DNA of 64,000 nt, taken from Bythopirellula polymerisocia (lineage in GTDB: Bacteria; Planctomycetota; Planctomycetia; Pirellulales; Lacipirellulaceae). Below, piece after piece: positions 18,488 through 27,683 of this stretch; the first letter of the stretch is position 1, and each line of letters opens with the position of its first letter. The notes under the pieces were generated by a model. It was not told the origin of the DNA, ran no database searches, and saw only the letters and a list, made by a program, of their open reading frames with translations. A program made the translations under genes and the position numbers. The DNA lies in the NCBI RefSeq assembly GCF_007860015.1, contig NZ_SJPS01000004.1, positions 627,567-691,566 of the forward strand, read 5' to 3'.

Positions 18488-19091
18488 CCAGCGATGTCGG
18501 ATTGATAAAGTGGCAAGGTGGCAGTTATTGCAGGAACGCTTCTACCCCGACCCCGAGTAGGTGCGGATTATCGTCTGATACTATCAAAATGGACCTAACA
18601 TGAGTGAAGTGGGTCCGCATTCGTTTGCAATCGAGCACCACCGAAGGTAGTCAGTTATTACCAGTCACGATTTTCTGGACATTACCCAATCTATCCGTGA
18701 GTATTAGCAAACCCTGGCAAACTATGTTAACCGGTCAGCCGATGCCGCGAAAATCCTCCTGAAGCAGGAGATTGCCATCGTGTTGGTCGAATTGCGCCGT
18801 AAGGAGGCACGCTCAAGTGTACCTGTATGAAGTGATCTTCCGACTGGCAGCCTGCAGACTTCAGAAGCGTCCAACTGAGTTGGGGGGATGTCAGGTCCAA
18901 AGACCCACGATGGATAATGAATGACTATTGAAACCACATAGTTTCTTCTGAACGAACTTGTTAATTTTCACTATATTTAGAAGGAATTATTCAATTGACT
19001 GCTGTTTTCTCTTCTAAGACAATGCATAAAGGAGACAGAATCTACTCATCGATTGCAAGCTTGTCAGCTTGATTGCCATTCTGAGGCGTCG
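18488..19091. other. non-coding stretch upstream of the LamG/PEP-CTERM gene
   Basis: No gene can be supported on either strand. A plus-strand stretch near 18725-18828 reads as a helical, charged peptide (phrases like AAKILLKQEIAIVLVELRRKE) and may be a fragment of a lost gene, but I do not recognise it. The composition is like the neighbouring genes. Confidence 0.35.
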
Positions 19092-19119
19092 ACCTCTAAG
19101 AGGTGGTAATTGCCATGCA
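19092..19119 (+). promoter_or_regulatory. possible sigma54-like promoter overlapping an inverted repeat
   Basis: TGG at 19104 and TGCA at 19116-19119 place GG and GC exactly 10 bases apart, the spacing of a -24/-12 promoter, although several other consensus positions do not fit. Immediately upstream and overlapping is a perfect inverted repeat ACCTCT-A-AGAGGT (19092-19104). The start codon of the LamG/PEP-CTERM gene is about 105 bases downstream. PEP-CTERM genes are known in other bacteria to be sigma54-controlled, which is why this weak match is listed. Confidence 0.25.
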
Positions 19120-19223
19120 CTATATTGAAGCTACCAACGCTCACCCGTGGAGGGGACTTCTTCGTTGAGGAGTCAATTGTTTAAGGTTCGATTTTTCTTT
19201 TGCTCTTTTTGGAGGGATGACTA

Positions 19224-20132
19224 ATGAGACGAAATGGTTTGCTTTTCTCTAGCATTTGTGCAGTGTTTTGCTTCGTCGAAAACGTACAAGCCTCTAACCT
19301 TGTCAATCTGGATTTCAGTGTTAAGAACACCCCATATACAGTATCAGACTATACCGATCTTAGTGGGAATGGCCATCACGGCGACGAATCTGGCACATGG
19401 TGGAACTTCGATGGTGACACCATTGTGAATGCTGACTTATGGGATGATGTCGGTGGCGCTCGCGGTGGAGTATTTGCTCACCGGAGTACCCATGAACAGT
19501 TCTATGAAACGCAGGTCCGAGTTGGCAACGCCGAAAACAATCGGGTCATCCTGGACAGTACGCCTTCCATTGCGGCAGGCGCAGGGATAACGTTAGCCTT
19601 GTGGGTCAATCCGGAAATCGATCACGTCGAGTATGGCAATATCGTGGGTGGAGATGCCAAGTTTGCTCATTTAATCGCCTTAGGTGGATATGGTGTGGCA
19701 CCAATCGTTACGATTGAATTGGACGCCAGTAAACGCGTTCATGGCTATATCGAAGGTACTGGCGGAGCCCAGGTGGAAGTAACGGGAGTCGGCTCGGTTC
19801 CGGCCAATACCTGGACCCACGTTGCCATTACCTATGACCGTGTCAATGATGTGGCAACCACCTACATCAATGGTTTTCCTGACAATACCATCGGCATTGG
19901 TGGTGTTGACGATGGCGCCATTTCCTACAGCAGTAGCAGTCTTGGCGGTGGCTTTTACAATTCTGGCCATCACGATAGCTTTCTTGGCATGATGGACAAT
20001 GTGATGGTTTTTGACGAGGCATTGTCCCAGTCACAAATTGCTGTATTGGTCCCTGAACCGTCGACCCTACTGCTGTTTGGACTGGCCAGTTTGACAGTTG
20101 TTTTCAGACGAAGCAAAACTAGGATCGACTGA
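19224..20132 (+). CDS. secreted LamG-domain protein with PEP-CTERM anchor
   Basis: 302 residues. A signal peptide (about 1-23) is followed by a concanavalin-A-like/LamG domain (about 30-265): opening strand LVNLDFSVKN, LSGNGHHGDESG, middle TLALWVNPEID, and the typical end WTHVAITYDRVNDVATTYIN then FLGMMDNVMVFDEALS. The C-terminus is a PEP-CTERM signal: VPEPSTLLLFGLASL, hydrophobic helix and basic RRSKTR tail. This signal is recognised by an exosortase (none is encoded in this window) for export to the cell surface or matrix. GGAGGGATG gives a ribosome binding site before the ATG. LamG domains often bind carbohydrates, but the ligand is unknown. Confidence 0.9.
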   Translation: MRRNGLLFSSICAVFCFVENVQASNLVNLDFSVKNTPYTVSDYTDLSGNGHHGDESGTWWNFDGDTIVNADLWDDVGGARGGVFAHRSTHEQFYETQVRVGNAENNRVILDSTPSIAAGAGITLALWVNPEIDHVEYGNIVGGDAKFAHLIALGGYGVAPIVTIELDASKRVHGYIEGTGGAQVEVTGVGSVPANTWTHVAITYDRVNDVATTYINGFPDNTIGIGGVDDGAISYSSSSLGGGFYNSGHHDSFLGMMDNVMVFDEALSQSQIAVLVPEPSTLLLFGLASLTVVFRRSKTRID

Positions 20133-20262
20133 GGCAACTCACTCCGAAGTGGTTCTACGAATTCCCCTTTCCTTGGCACTGAGAGGGGGGGACTCTCTCG
20201 TAGATTTAAAGCCGCATAGTGGACTGTATCAATACTGACCCGTGCAATACCTGGTGAACAAA

Positions 20263-22560
20263 ATGAAGTCATCTTTCTCTGACAATGCTCGGCATTGGCA
20301 AATCGCGCTGGCTTGTATTGTGGCTCTGTTTCAGGTGCTGGGCACTGTCCAAGCTACCTGTGCGGAGGCATTGCCGATACAGCCGGGATCATGGACGTTG
20401 GCTGTGTTGCCAGACACACAGGACTACACAGAGTTCAATCTATCGCATTTCACTACCCAGACGCAGTGGCTGGCTGATCATGCTGTTTCTCATAACATTA
20501 AGTTTGTGCTCCATGAAGGCGATGTAACTGAGCACAATAATACAACCCAGTGGGATCGGGGGCTTACATCGTTGAATATTCTCAATGGTGTTGTCCCCTA
20601 CGCGATTGCTCCCGGGAATCATGACTATGGCCCGAGTGGTTTTTCCGCGAATAGAAGCACTTTATTTAACGATCCCGGCTATTTTGGTACAGGATCACCC
20701 TATGCCAACCAAGCTACTGTCGGCGGTTTCTTCGAAGCAGGCAAGACCGACAATTCCTACCACACTTTTAACGCGGGAGGACAGGACTGGCTAGTGCTGG
20801 CCATGGAATGGGCTCCACGAGACAGCGTGCTGGCTTGGGCCAACCAAGTTGTTGAGGATCATCCGAACCATCAAGCCATGATGGTGACACATGCCTACAT
20901 GTATTACGACGAAACTCGATACGACTGGGCTACAAAGGGGGCGAGCCAGCAGTGGAATCCTCACTCCTATCCTTTGGAAAACAATCCAGGCGAGACAGTG
21001 AACGATGGTCAAGAAATCTGGGACGACCTCGTATCACAGCATGACAACTTCAAATTTACTTTCAGTGGCCACGTCCTCGGCGATGGCACGGGGTTCCTCA
21101 GCAGTACGGGCAGCGAAGGTAACGTCGTGCACCAGATGCTAGCGAATTACCAGTTCAAAACCCAGGGCGGAAACGGCGACATGCGACTTCTAGAGTTCCT
21201 GCCGGATGGCGAGACGGTCGTAGTGCGAACTTATTCGCCAGTCCTGGATCGCTACGACTCTAAATACGACCAGCAGTTTACACTCAACTTGAATGAGTTA
21301 CACGAACCCTTAGCGCCACCTATCTATCAGCATGCAGTTGCGGCCAATCTGCTGGTCGGTGGTGCGACAACGAATGGAGACAATTCCGTGGGTCCGGTCA
21401 CCGTGCCACAGAGTTCTCTTCCCGGTGTTGGTACATTGCAGCTCAATCGGGGCGACTACGAGATTTCCGTAGGCGGAAACGGCTTGGAGTATCCACGAGG
21501 CATCTTGCTCGCAACGGTAACGCAGAATCTTCGAGATGGACTGCGAGCATCAGTGGAAGCGGGACGAAACAGCTACAGCGATGGCTTAATGGCATTGTCT
21601 CTGATGCAGGCTGGCGCGGCTGGAGGCACCGAAGTAAATTTCAACTCCTCCGTAGCCTGGTTTGATTTCGGCGCTGGCTGGCAAGGTGCCCATGTAAATG
21701 CAAATGGCACATTGGCTGCCAACGCGTTTCATGGCGTTGACCAATCCATGCTCACCAAGAATGGTTCTGGAAGATACACCCTCGATCTTGGTGTAGATTC
21801 TCAAACGGATGGTCTCTTATTTGCTATTGGCAACAACAACAGCAATATCGTCGTCCAAACGGCACCATTCTCCGATGGGAGCGGATGGGACCTGCGGGTT
21901 CAGAATAATGGCACCAACTTCTCTGGCACAGGACTTGATCGCGATTTCAGTTTTCTCTATCTACCATACGACACCGAGGGACTCATTGGCGGGCTCTACG
22001 AGGGAGCGAGTGATTCGCACATTTCATCTGCTGGCACCTTCGCCATGACACGACTTTCAGTGGGCCAGTATGAATTGACGATTCCCAATGAGTCTCCCGA
22101 AACGGGCATGCTGATACTTACCGTCAGCGATAGTTACTTCAATGGTACTATCACAGCGCCGAACGACAACCTTCTAACTTATGAGCCAACCCTCTCGGGA
22201 AGCTTCTTAATTAACTCATTAGACATGCCGGGAATCACGCTGGAAGACTCCAGTTTCTCCTGGGCCTTCATCAGTTTTGACGATCCGATCACTCCCTCGA
22301 CTTCGAACACCGCCGACTTCAACGGTGACGGAACTGTTGACGGTGCTGATTTTCTGATCTGGCAACGTGGCGTGAATTCCTCAGGCGGATTAGCCAACGG
22401 TGATGCAGATAACAGCGGCTACGTGGATGGCGATGACCTGGGCATTTGGCAAACTCAATACGGAACCAAGGGTTTGACGCCTCCGCTGTCAGTGATTCCA
22501 GAACCTACGACGCTACTTCTGGTGGTCATAGGATTGCTGATCCCTCACTTTATTCGGTGA
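20263..22560 (+). CDS. secreted metallophosphoesterase with dockerin-like segment and PEP-CTERM anchor
   Basis: 765 residues from the ATG at 20263, which gives a clean signal peptide (about 1-33); GTG codons at 20242 and 20254 are in frame but less likely. Residues about 45-330 are a calcineurin-like metallophosphoesterase. Metal-site blocks are [30 protein letters not shown] and [10 protein letters not shown] long beta-rich middle (about 350-670) is unassigned. An EF-hand/dockerin-like pair lies at about 682-735 ([19 protein letters not shown], then [17 protein letters not shown]). The last 24 residues are a PEP-CTERM signal with IPEPTTLLL. Its stop is only 4 bases from the stop of a convergent paralogue. 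The substrate, nucleotide or phosphoester, cannot be told. Confidence 0.92.
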   Translation: MKSSFSDNARHWQIALACIVALFQVLGTVQATCAEALPIQPGSWTLAVLPDTQDYTEFNLSHFTTQTQWLADHAVSHNIKFVLHEGDVTEHNNTTQWDRGLTSLNILNGVVPYAIAPGNHDYGPSGFSANRSTLFNDPGYFGTGSPYANQATVGGFFEAGKTDNSYHTFNAGGQDWLVLAMEWAPRDSVLAWANQVVEDHPNHQAMMVTHAYMYYDETRYDWATKGASQQWNPHSYPLENNPGETVNDGQEIWDDLVSQHDNFKFTFSGHVLGDGTGFLSSTGSEGNVVHQMLANYQFKTQGGNGDMRLLEFLPDGETVVVRTYSPVLDRYDSKYDQQFTLNLNELHEPLAPPIYQHAVAANLLVGGATTNGDNSVGPVTVPQSSLPGVGTLQLNRGDYEISVGGNGLEYPRGILLATVTQNLRDGLRASVEAGRNSYSDGLMALSLMQAGAAGGTEVNFNSSVAWFDFGAGWQGAHVNANGTLAANAFHGVDQSMLTKNGSGRYTLDLGVDSQTDGLLFAIGNNNSNIVVQTAPFSDGSGWDLRVQNNGTNFSGTGLDRDFSFLYLPYDTEGLIGGLYEGASDSHISSAGTFAMTRLSVGQYELTIPNESPETGMLILTVSDSYFNGTITAPNDNLLTYEPTLSGSFLINSLDMPGITLEDSSFSWAFISFDDPITPSTSNTADFNGDGTVDGADFLIWQRGVNSSGGLANGDADNSGYVDGDDLGIWQTQYGTKGLTPPLSVIPEPTTLLLVVIGLLIPHFIR

Positions 22561-22564
22561 CACC

Positions 22565-24556
22565 TTATTTCACGCGCCGAGACCAGACGCCCATTAAACT
22601 TGCAAAACCCGCCAGCATTAAAAGTGTCGAGGATTCGGGTACCATAGTCGTACCTGTGGCAAGTAATGATGCCGCTAAGCCATAGTTTGTATCCCAAGCA
22701 AGCAAGTCCTCGGCGCTGAGTTCATTGGGTGAACCGCCGCGCTGCCAGACGAGAAAGTCATTGCCGTCGACGTCACCGTCTTCGTCGAAGTCGCCTGCGA
22801 TGGGTTGAGAAATAGGAGACAACTCAATAGTAAAGAACTCGTCTGAAGCATAACTCCATTGGTCTAAGTACGGCGAGTAAGACTTAACCGTTACTGTATG
22901 CCCGTCCGCTGAAAACTCCAAGAAACGGATCCAACCTTCTCCACCGGTGGTTCTGTTCTGCTGGTCCACCAATAACTGATAAACATCGTTTCCGTTGTCT
23001 GCCTGCTCCAGTTGGTAAGGGAAACCATCCAACTCGTCGAACTGGTGGCCCGTGATCACCAGTGGCATGTTTTCACGACCTTTGACCAGCTTGTCCCAGA
23101 GTTCCTTGCCATCATTTGCCCCCGTGGCCCAGCCATAGGAATGAGGATTGTAGATGGATTCGGTATGATTAACCTCGCCATCGCGGATTTGGTCATAAGT
23201 CGGACTCATAGGATCATTGGGGTCCACATGCGAAGCATCAAACCAACGGCCTCCATCGAACATGTAGGCATGAGTAAGAAGAATCGCCCGATGATCCGGA
23301 TGCGAATCGAGAACTGCATTGGCCCAATTAATGACTTCATCACGAGGCCCAAATTCCAAGGCCATGATAATCGTTTTCTCACCATTGGCCTCAAAAGTGT
23401 GAAATGTGTTTAGCATGCTGTTTGGTTCGGCCGGATAGTTGCCACCGAGTGTGGATTGATTCGCATAGGGCGAACCGCTGCCAAATCGGTTGGCCTGGTT
23501 GAATTGTGTGACGTTGCGATTGTTGGCATAGTCATGATTTCCCGGTGCAATGGCATAAGGAACCTGGGCATTGTCGAGGGTGCTCATCGCAGCGGCGGCA
23601 TTATTCCACTGGGTAGTGTCATCGAAATTAACCACATCCCCCACGTGGAGCACCATTTGAATGTTCCGACTACTGGCATTGTCTGCCAACCACTGGGTTT
23701 GCAGGGAATAAATGTCGGGACGGAACTGACTGTAGTTCTGAGTATCACCTAAAATCGCGATCGAGTAGGAACCGGGCGAAACCGTCGCAGGATCGGTTGC
23801 AAAAACTTGCCCCGCGACTCCTGTTCCCTGCGCGTTGGCTCCACCAAGCTGCAGAATTTCTCCCGAGCTCATGGCCCGATCCAAATAGCGGTAGCTGCTC
23901 ACGTAGCCTGGGGCAGTATCATTGCTCTCATCAGCAAAAAGATGAAACGTCGGATCCAGTGCGAAACGGCTGCTGCTGGCATCTTGTTCGCCAACATAAC
24001 CTCCATTGATATACTTGTGCCAAGTGCCTGTTGAATCTCGGGTGACGGCAATACGATTCCATTCGTCGGGGCGAATCGCACCGTGATACTGCCCACTAAT
24101 TCCAATTCCCCCCCAAGGGACGTTACGCACAAAAAGGTCGCCATCGTTGCCGTTTGTAACACTTGTCTGCATCAACGAACGCCACTGAATATCGCTCGAC
24201 TCAGGATACAAGACATCCCAAACCATAGTGTATTCCTGCACGAGAGGAGAACCCCCGTGCGTAACGGTGTAGCCTTGGCTCGGTGTGGCGGCTGGGAATG
24301 CCATTACTTGCTCGCTACCCGAGCTGCCGTAGATTGATGGTAGCCCCAAAGCACCTGTAGTTCCGAAGCTTGTAAAGGTCGCTGTGTCACCTCGATAGCT
24401 GAGTAAGCTGCTTCCAACAGAAGTACTGAGATCTCCTTCGAAGTTCCAAATCGAATCGATTCCGTCGGCTGATTTGGAATTACAGAGCAGTATCGTCAGA
24501 AGGGATATCGACAGGAACAGCCGAACATCAGAAATTCGTAGAATTGCCTCGTTCAT
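22565..24556 (-). CDS. secreted LamG + metallophosphoesterase protein with dockerin-like segment and PEP-CTERM end
   Basis: 663 residues from the ATG at 24556, which has GAGGTG just upstream; an earlier in-frame start at 24580 is less likely. After a signal peptide, residues about 30-250 form a LamG-type domain (NEWNRIAVTRD-like block, here PDEWNRIAVTRDSTGTWHKY). Residues about 265-590 form a calcineurin-like phosphoesterase with ILGDTQNY, HVGDVVNFD, APGNHDY, LTHAYMFDGG and TGHQFDELDG. One dockerin-like EF-hand follows (DFDEDGDVDGNDFLVWQRGG). The PEP-CTERM motif is a variant, VPESS rather than VPEPS, before the hydrophobic helix and SRRVK tail. The phosphoesterase part is clearly paralogous to the convergent gene. 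Confidence 0.91.
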   Translation of the reverse strand: MNEAILRISDVRLFLSISLLTILLCNSKSADGIDSIWNFEGDLSTSVGSSLLSYRGDTATFTSFGTTGALGLPSIYGSSGSEQVMAFPAATPSQGYTVTHGGSPLVQEYTMVWDVLYPESSDIQWRSLMQTSVTNGNDGDLFVRNVPWGGIGISGQYHGAIRPDEWNRIAVTRDSTGTWHKYINGGYVGEQDASSSRFALDPTFHLFADESNDTAPGYVSSYRYLDRAMSSGEILQLGGANAQGTGVAGQVFATDPATVSPGSYSIAILGDTQNYSQFRPDIYSLQTQWLADNASSRNIQMVLHVGDVVNFDDTTQWNNAAAAMSTLDNAQVPYAIAPGNHDYANNRNVTQFNQANRFGSGSPYANQSTLGGNYPAEPNSMLNTFHTFEANGEKTIIMALEFGPRDEVINWANAVLDSHPDHRAILLTHAYMFDGGRWFDASHVDPNDPMSPTYDQIRDGEVNHTESIYNPHSYGWATGANDGKELWDKLVKGRENMPLVITGHQFDELDGFPYQLEQADNGNDVYQLLVDQQNRTTGGEGWIRFLEFSADGHTVTVKSYSPYLDQWSYASDEFFTIELSPISQPIAGDFDEDGDVDGNDFLVWQRGGSPNELSAEDLLAWDTNYGLAASLLATGTTMVPESSTLLMLAGFASLMGVWSRRVK

Positions 24557-24576
24557 GCGACACCTCGTAAGAAAAG

Positions 24577-24592
24577 GCACATAGCCATGTGC
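24577..24592 (-). terminator. hairpin with T-rich tail between PEP-CTERM genes
   Basis: Six-base arms GCACAT/ATGTGC enclose a 4-base loop. On the minus strand the hairpin is followed by CTTTTCTT. It lies just before the ribosome binding site of the LamG-phosphoesterase gene, so it could be either a second terminator for the upstream gene or a leader hairpin. Confidence 0.4.
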
Positions 24593-24618
24593 TTGCTTTC
24601 AGATTCAGGATAAGAAAA

Positions 24619-24649
24619 TACGGTGGTTCCCTCGCGGAAAACCACCGTA
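24619..24649 (-). terminator. probable intrinsic terminator after the LamG/PEP-CTERM gene
   Basis: Ten-base perfect arms (24619-24628 and 24640-24649) enclose an 11-base loop. On the minus strand they are followed by a T-rich run TTTTCTT. It lies 30 bases beyond the stop of the LamG gene at 24679 and before the next gene, as expected for a terminator. Confidence 0.6.
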
Positions 24650-24678
24650 CGTTCGCAGGCTTCCATAAGTTAAGTCGA

Positions 24679-25566
24679 CTAGCTTCTGCGGCGAACCGCC
24701 AGCAAGCCAGTCAGTCCCATTCCGAATAGAATCATTGAAGACGGTTCTGGAACCGGATCTGCAAAGACCAGCGGAGTTGGAAATGGGTTAGCAACTTGAT
24801 CTGCAGCGTAGCCTCCCATTGCGGCAACTTCCTGAGTGGTCAGGGCATGATCCCATACCATACCTGTTCCCAAAAGTCCCCATCCGTCTTCGAAATTATT
24901 ATCAGTCAAAAAATGAAACTGCGAACCAAGAGACCATCGACCGTCGATAGGTTGGCCAGCACCATCAAGAAAGAGGACTCCATCAACGTAGGCCCTGAAG
25001 AAATTGCCGTTGTCGACAGACAGGACTATTCTGTGCCATAGAAACGGGTCATAAGATGCTGCAGAATAACCCGGCTCACCATTCCCTGCGTTACCGACAC
25101 CAATTTGGTTGTTAGGGTTTGTCCACAGGTCGCCATCATTGGCGTTGGGAGAGCCAGCAGTTTGATACAGGCTGTTGTAATTCCCGTTTCCGTTGCTTGT
25201 TTGTTTATAATCCCAGAGAATTGTATATTCATTGACGAAGCTGCCACCGCCGTTGGGAGCAATGCCATGAGTTGCCGTAAAGGTGTCAAAACTCCTGCTC
25301 TGAGCGACACCGCTGTCCTGGTAAAGGAAGGGAGAAGAATCCGTCCCAATCTGAATTGATGGTGCCGTAAAATAGCTGCCGTTATTGGCGTTGCTGTTTA
25401 CCAAGTCTGTGCCAATAGTCGCGGCCATTGTCGCCCTGCCCGTATTGGGATCTTGGGTTTGGAATCGCCAAAGTCCGGTCACTCCACTGGGTACATTCAC
25501 TACAGCAGAAGCCACGTTGGCTAATGCCAACCAACACAACGCTAGCAACATAGATTTCTTATTCAT
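24679..25566 (-). CDS. secreted LamG-domain protein with PEP-CTERM anchor
   Basis: 295 residues from the ATG at 25566, preceded by AGGAGA; an upstream in-frame start at 25602 is less likely. A signal peptide (about 1-21, ending ANVASA) leads into a single LamG-type domain (about 25-260). Phrases such as VNEYTILWDYK, NANDGDLWTN, FLWHRIVLSVDN and LGTGMVWDHALTTQEVA match the LamG half of the neighbouring LamG-phosphoesterase gene. The two domains are clearly related. The C-terminus VPEPSSMILFGMGLTG with an RRRS tail is a canonical PEP-CTERM signal. It probably sits on the cell surface or in the matrix; the ligand is unknown. Confidence 0.9.
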   Translation of the reverse strand: MNKKSMLLALCWLALANVASAVVNVPSGVTGLWRFQTQDPNTGRATMAATIGTDLVNSNANNGSYFTAPSIQIGTDSSPFLYQDSGVAQSRSFDTFTATHGIAPNGGGSFVNEYTILWDYKQTSNGNGNYNSLYQTAGSPNANDGDLWTNPNNQIGVGNAGNGEPGYSAASYDPFLWHRIVLSVDNGNFFRAYVDGVLFLDGAGQPIDGRWSLGSQFHFLTDNNFEDGWGLLGTGMVWDHALTTQEVAAMGGYAADQVANPFPTPLVFADPVPEPSSMILFGMGLTGLLAVRRRS

Positions 25567-25888
25567 GAGCGTTTCTCCTAAAAAAAGTTGTGCGCCGAAC
25601 AAAAACTACTCCCAATGAGAAGTGTCGGCTACAAATACCAAGGTGCCTATTCTCGAAACTCGGAAATGCAAAATCGAACGAGTCAAAAGTACAACGAAAA
25701 GCTAACCAAATTAAGTGAGAGGTGGTAACACCTTCATTCACTATCACCATTATTATTTAACACTCGTTGTCTACACATGCAAATTTGCAGTCTATTTTCT
25801 GTGTTTTTTCACAAATGTAGTCGCGAGTCCCAAGCCTAAGTTAGTGTGTAACGAGCGTTGGAGATCATAACAAATCCGGCCCGAACAC
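25567..25888. other. spacer and promoter region of the LamG/PEP-CTERM gene
   Basis: No gene is seen. An inverted repeat GGTG-GTAA-CACC lies at about 25721-25732. The 11-base string AGAGGTGGTAA at 25718-25728 also occurs at 19099-19109 upstream of the other LamG/PEP-CTERM gene, although in the opposite orientation relative to the gene. No clear -35/-10 pair was recognised. Confidence 0.3.
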
Positions 25889-27067
25889 TTATCGACGCGT
25901 TACCAAGCCACAAGCGGCCGCAGCTAACAGAAGTATCATTGCGGTAGGCTCCGGAACGGCCACAGTAGCAAATAAAGGCGAGGATCCATACTGGTCTTGC
26001 CATATAGTGAGATCTGCCCCGTTGACGCTCCCATCATTGTTGGCGTCACCCTGCGATAGAGTCGTCCCAATCCCATAACCTCTTTGCCAGGTTAGGAAAT
26101 CAGCTCCATCAACATCTCCGTCTCCGTCGAAATCGGCATTCATTATCCCCACATCGGGTAATACATCGAAAGAAAAACCCGCGATACCTGCACCCGTCCC
26201 GCTTCCGGTGTTGGGGGCTGCTGTTGCCGCGAAAACGAACGAGTCGCCTTCTTGAGCATTGGTGATATCAAAGAAGTGCATATCGACAAACCGATCTTTT
26301 AAGGTACCTGATAGAATACCCGTTTGAACGGGTGATCCTACTGGCACAGGAGTCGCCCCCGAATTGTCAAACTGCTGGAGAAAGACTTCTTTCGGAGCAA
26401 ATCTATCTGCATCCATGCCACCTGTCATAACGCCGACGCGGAAGGCCGATGGAGTGTCAGGGCCAACGGTAAATCCCCATCTTCCCGTGGGAGTGTTTTC
26501 AGGGAGATTGCCCAAAATGTCCGTTCCGTCCAAGTAACCCATTTTGACCCAAGGATTTTGCCCCGTGTTATTCCCTTGTGCAGCCTGAGGATAATTTGTT
26601 CCATCGAAAGACCACTGTCGCGTGCCATCATGCATTAGCACGGGATCATCGATAAGCGAGTACGCATAGCCACCCGCCATCCGAGTAGACAGAATCTGCG
26701 AATCCGAAATCCAGCTAGGAAGATCGATGAGGTTGGGAAAGAGCGGATCACTTCCATCGGTTGCAATAAATGCATCGCCAGGAACCAGATTTGCGTTGGG
26801 ATACGTAAAAGTAGTGGCAAATAATGCATATCCAGCTTTGCCGTAGAAATTATCTGGATAGGCACCACTGCCCGTCGCATAGATATTTGCAGCAGTTGAT
26901 GTTCTCCATGGGACAGTGACATAAGGTAGACCACCCCCAGGAAATAGACCCGCTAAATTGGCTTGCGATCCAACGAATTGTAAACTTACCCCGAAACAAG
27001 AACTCACTGCGGGGGCAATGCACAACGTGCACGCTGCCAAAGATAATCTCATTTGTTGCTGATTCAT
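25889..27067 (-). CDS. secreted protein with dockerin-like repeats and PEP-CTERM anchor
   Basis: 392 residues. A signal peptide (about 1-27) is followed by about 270 residues of a beta-rich extracellular domain that I do not recognise, with phrases such as VTVPWRTSTAANIYATG and QWSFDGTNYPQAAQGN. Two EF-hand/dockerin-like calcium-binding motifs follow (DFDGDGDVDGADFLTWQRGY and DANNDGSVNGADLTIWQ). The end is VPEPTAMILLLAAAACG plus TRR, a PEP-CTERM signal. It lies directly downstream of a lipoprotein gene and a DUF1559 gene on the same strand and may be cotranscribed with them. The ribosome binding site GAGGAATAG precedes the ATG. Confidence 0.88.
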   Translation of the reverse strand: MNQQQMRLSLAACTLCIAPAVSSCFGVSLQFVGSQANLAGLFPGGGLPYVTVPWRTSTAANIYATGSGAYPDNFYGKAGYALFATTFTYPNANLVPGDAFIATDGSDPLFPNLIDLPSWISDSQILSTRMAGGYAYSLIDDPVLMHDGTRQWSFDGTNYPQAAQGNNTGQNPWVKMGYLDGTDILGNLPENTPTGRWGFTVGPDTPSAFRVGVMTGGMDADRFAPKEVFLQQFDNSGATPVPVGSPVQTGILSGTLKDRFVDMHFFDITNAQEGDSFVFAATAAPNTGSGTGAGIAGFSFDVLPDVGIMNADFDGDGDVDGADFLTWQRGYGIGTTLSQGDANNDGSVNGADLTIWQDQYGSSPLFATVAVPEPTAMILLLAAAACGLVTRR

Positions 27068-27147
27068 CGTCTATTCCTCAAATAAATGGAATTGCTGAAA
27101 AGTTTCACAATCACTGCAACGAAGCAATGACCGGCCAACCTACGATT

Positions 27148-27588
27148 TTACTCTGAAATAAGCTCAAAATCCTGTTGAAGGTATTCAACTGGATCGATCT
27201 GTACCTTAAGACTCGAACCTGTATTGAATTGTGGAGGTATGTATTGTTCCATTATATCTAGGGATGCCCCTTGGCTAGCTTCCGTAAATGCGTCAGGTTT
27301 GGCCTTCTTTCCGGTGGCCCGATTACCAGTGATTCGCACCAAGTATTCTCCGGGAACTAATCCAAATTCCGCTGGAATGGAGTACGTACCATCGACAATA
27401 ATTCCAAACTCCATTTTTCCGCTTTCCCCCTGAACAGGTTCAAATGATACTTGTCCATCCTCAACCGGTTCTCCATCTAAACTAACGACCCCCGAAACCG
27501 CCGTTTTTTCTGCTTGCTTACTACATCCAGCTAATGTTGCCACCCACATGAAAAGTACAAGTAGGGATAGGTATGTCCGTAATTCCAT
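27148..27588 (-). CDS. small lipoprotein with carboxypeptidase-regulatory-like beta domain
   Basis: 146 residues with a lipobox LAGC (Cys about residue 22) after a hydrophobic start, so the mature protein is lipid-anchored. The body begins VSGVVSLDGEPVEDGQVSFEP, the usual opening of the short transthyretin/CarboxypepD-regulatory-like domain carried by many planctomycete lipoproteins. It lies between a DUF1559 gene upstream and a PEP-CTERM gene downstream, and a close analogue in the same relation lies at 41367-41846. These lipoproteins are regularly paired with DUF1559 proteins; the function is unknown. Confidence 0.88.
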   Translation of the reverse strand: MELRTYLSLLVLFMWVATLAGCSKQAEKTAVSGVVSLDGEPVEDGQVSFEPVQGESGKMEFGIIVDGTYSIPAEFGLVPGEYLVRITGNRATGKKAKPDAFTEASQGASLDIMEQYIPPQFNTGSSLKVQIDPVEYLQQDFELISE

Positions 27589-27683
27589 AATATGCGTTGT
27601 ATCCAGCAGCTACGAACTCTTACTCTTCAATTCATATTAAAAGCGCACGTTTTGCAATCTGAGAGGCCGTCAGAATTTGGACC

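Noticed and set aside
18722..18937. 71-codon minus-strand frame in the non-coding region
   Set aside because: No recognisable protein, no ribosome binding site; left as unexplained sequence.
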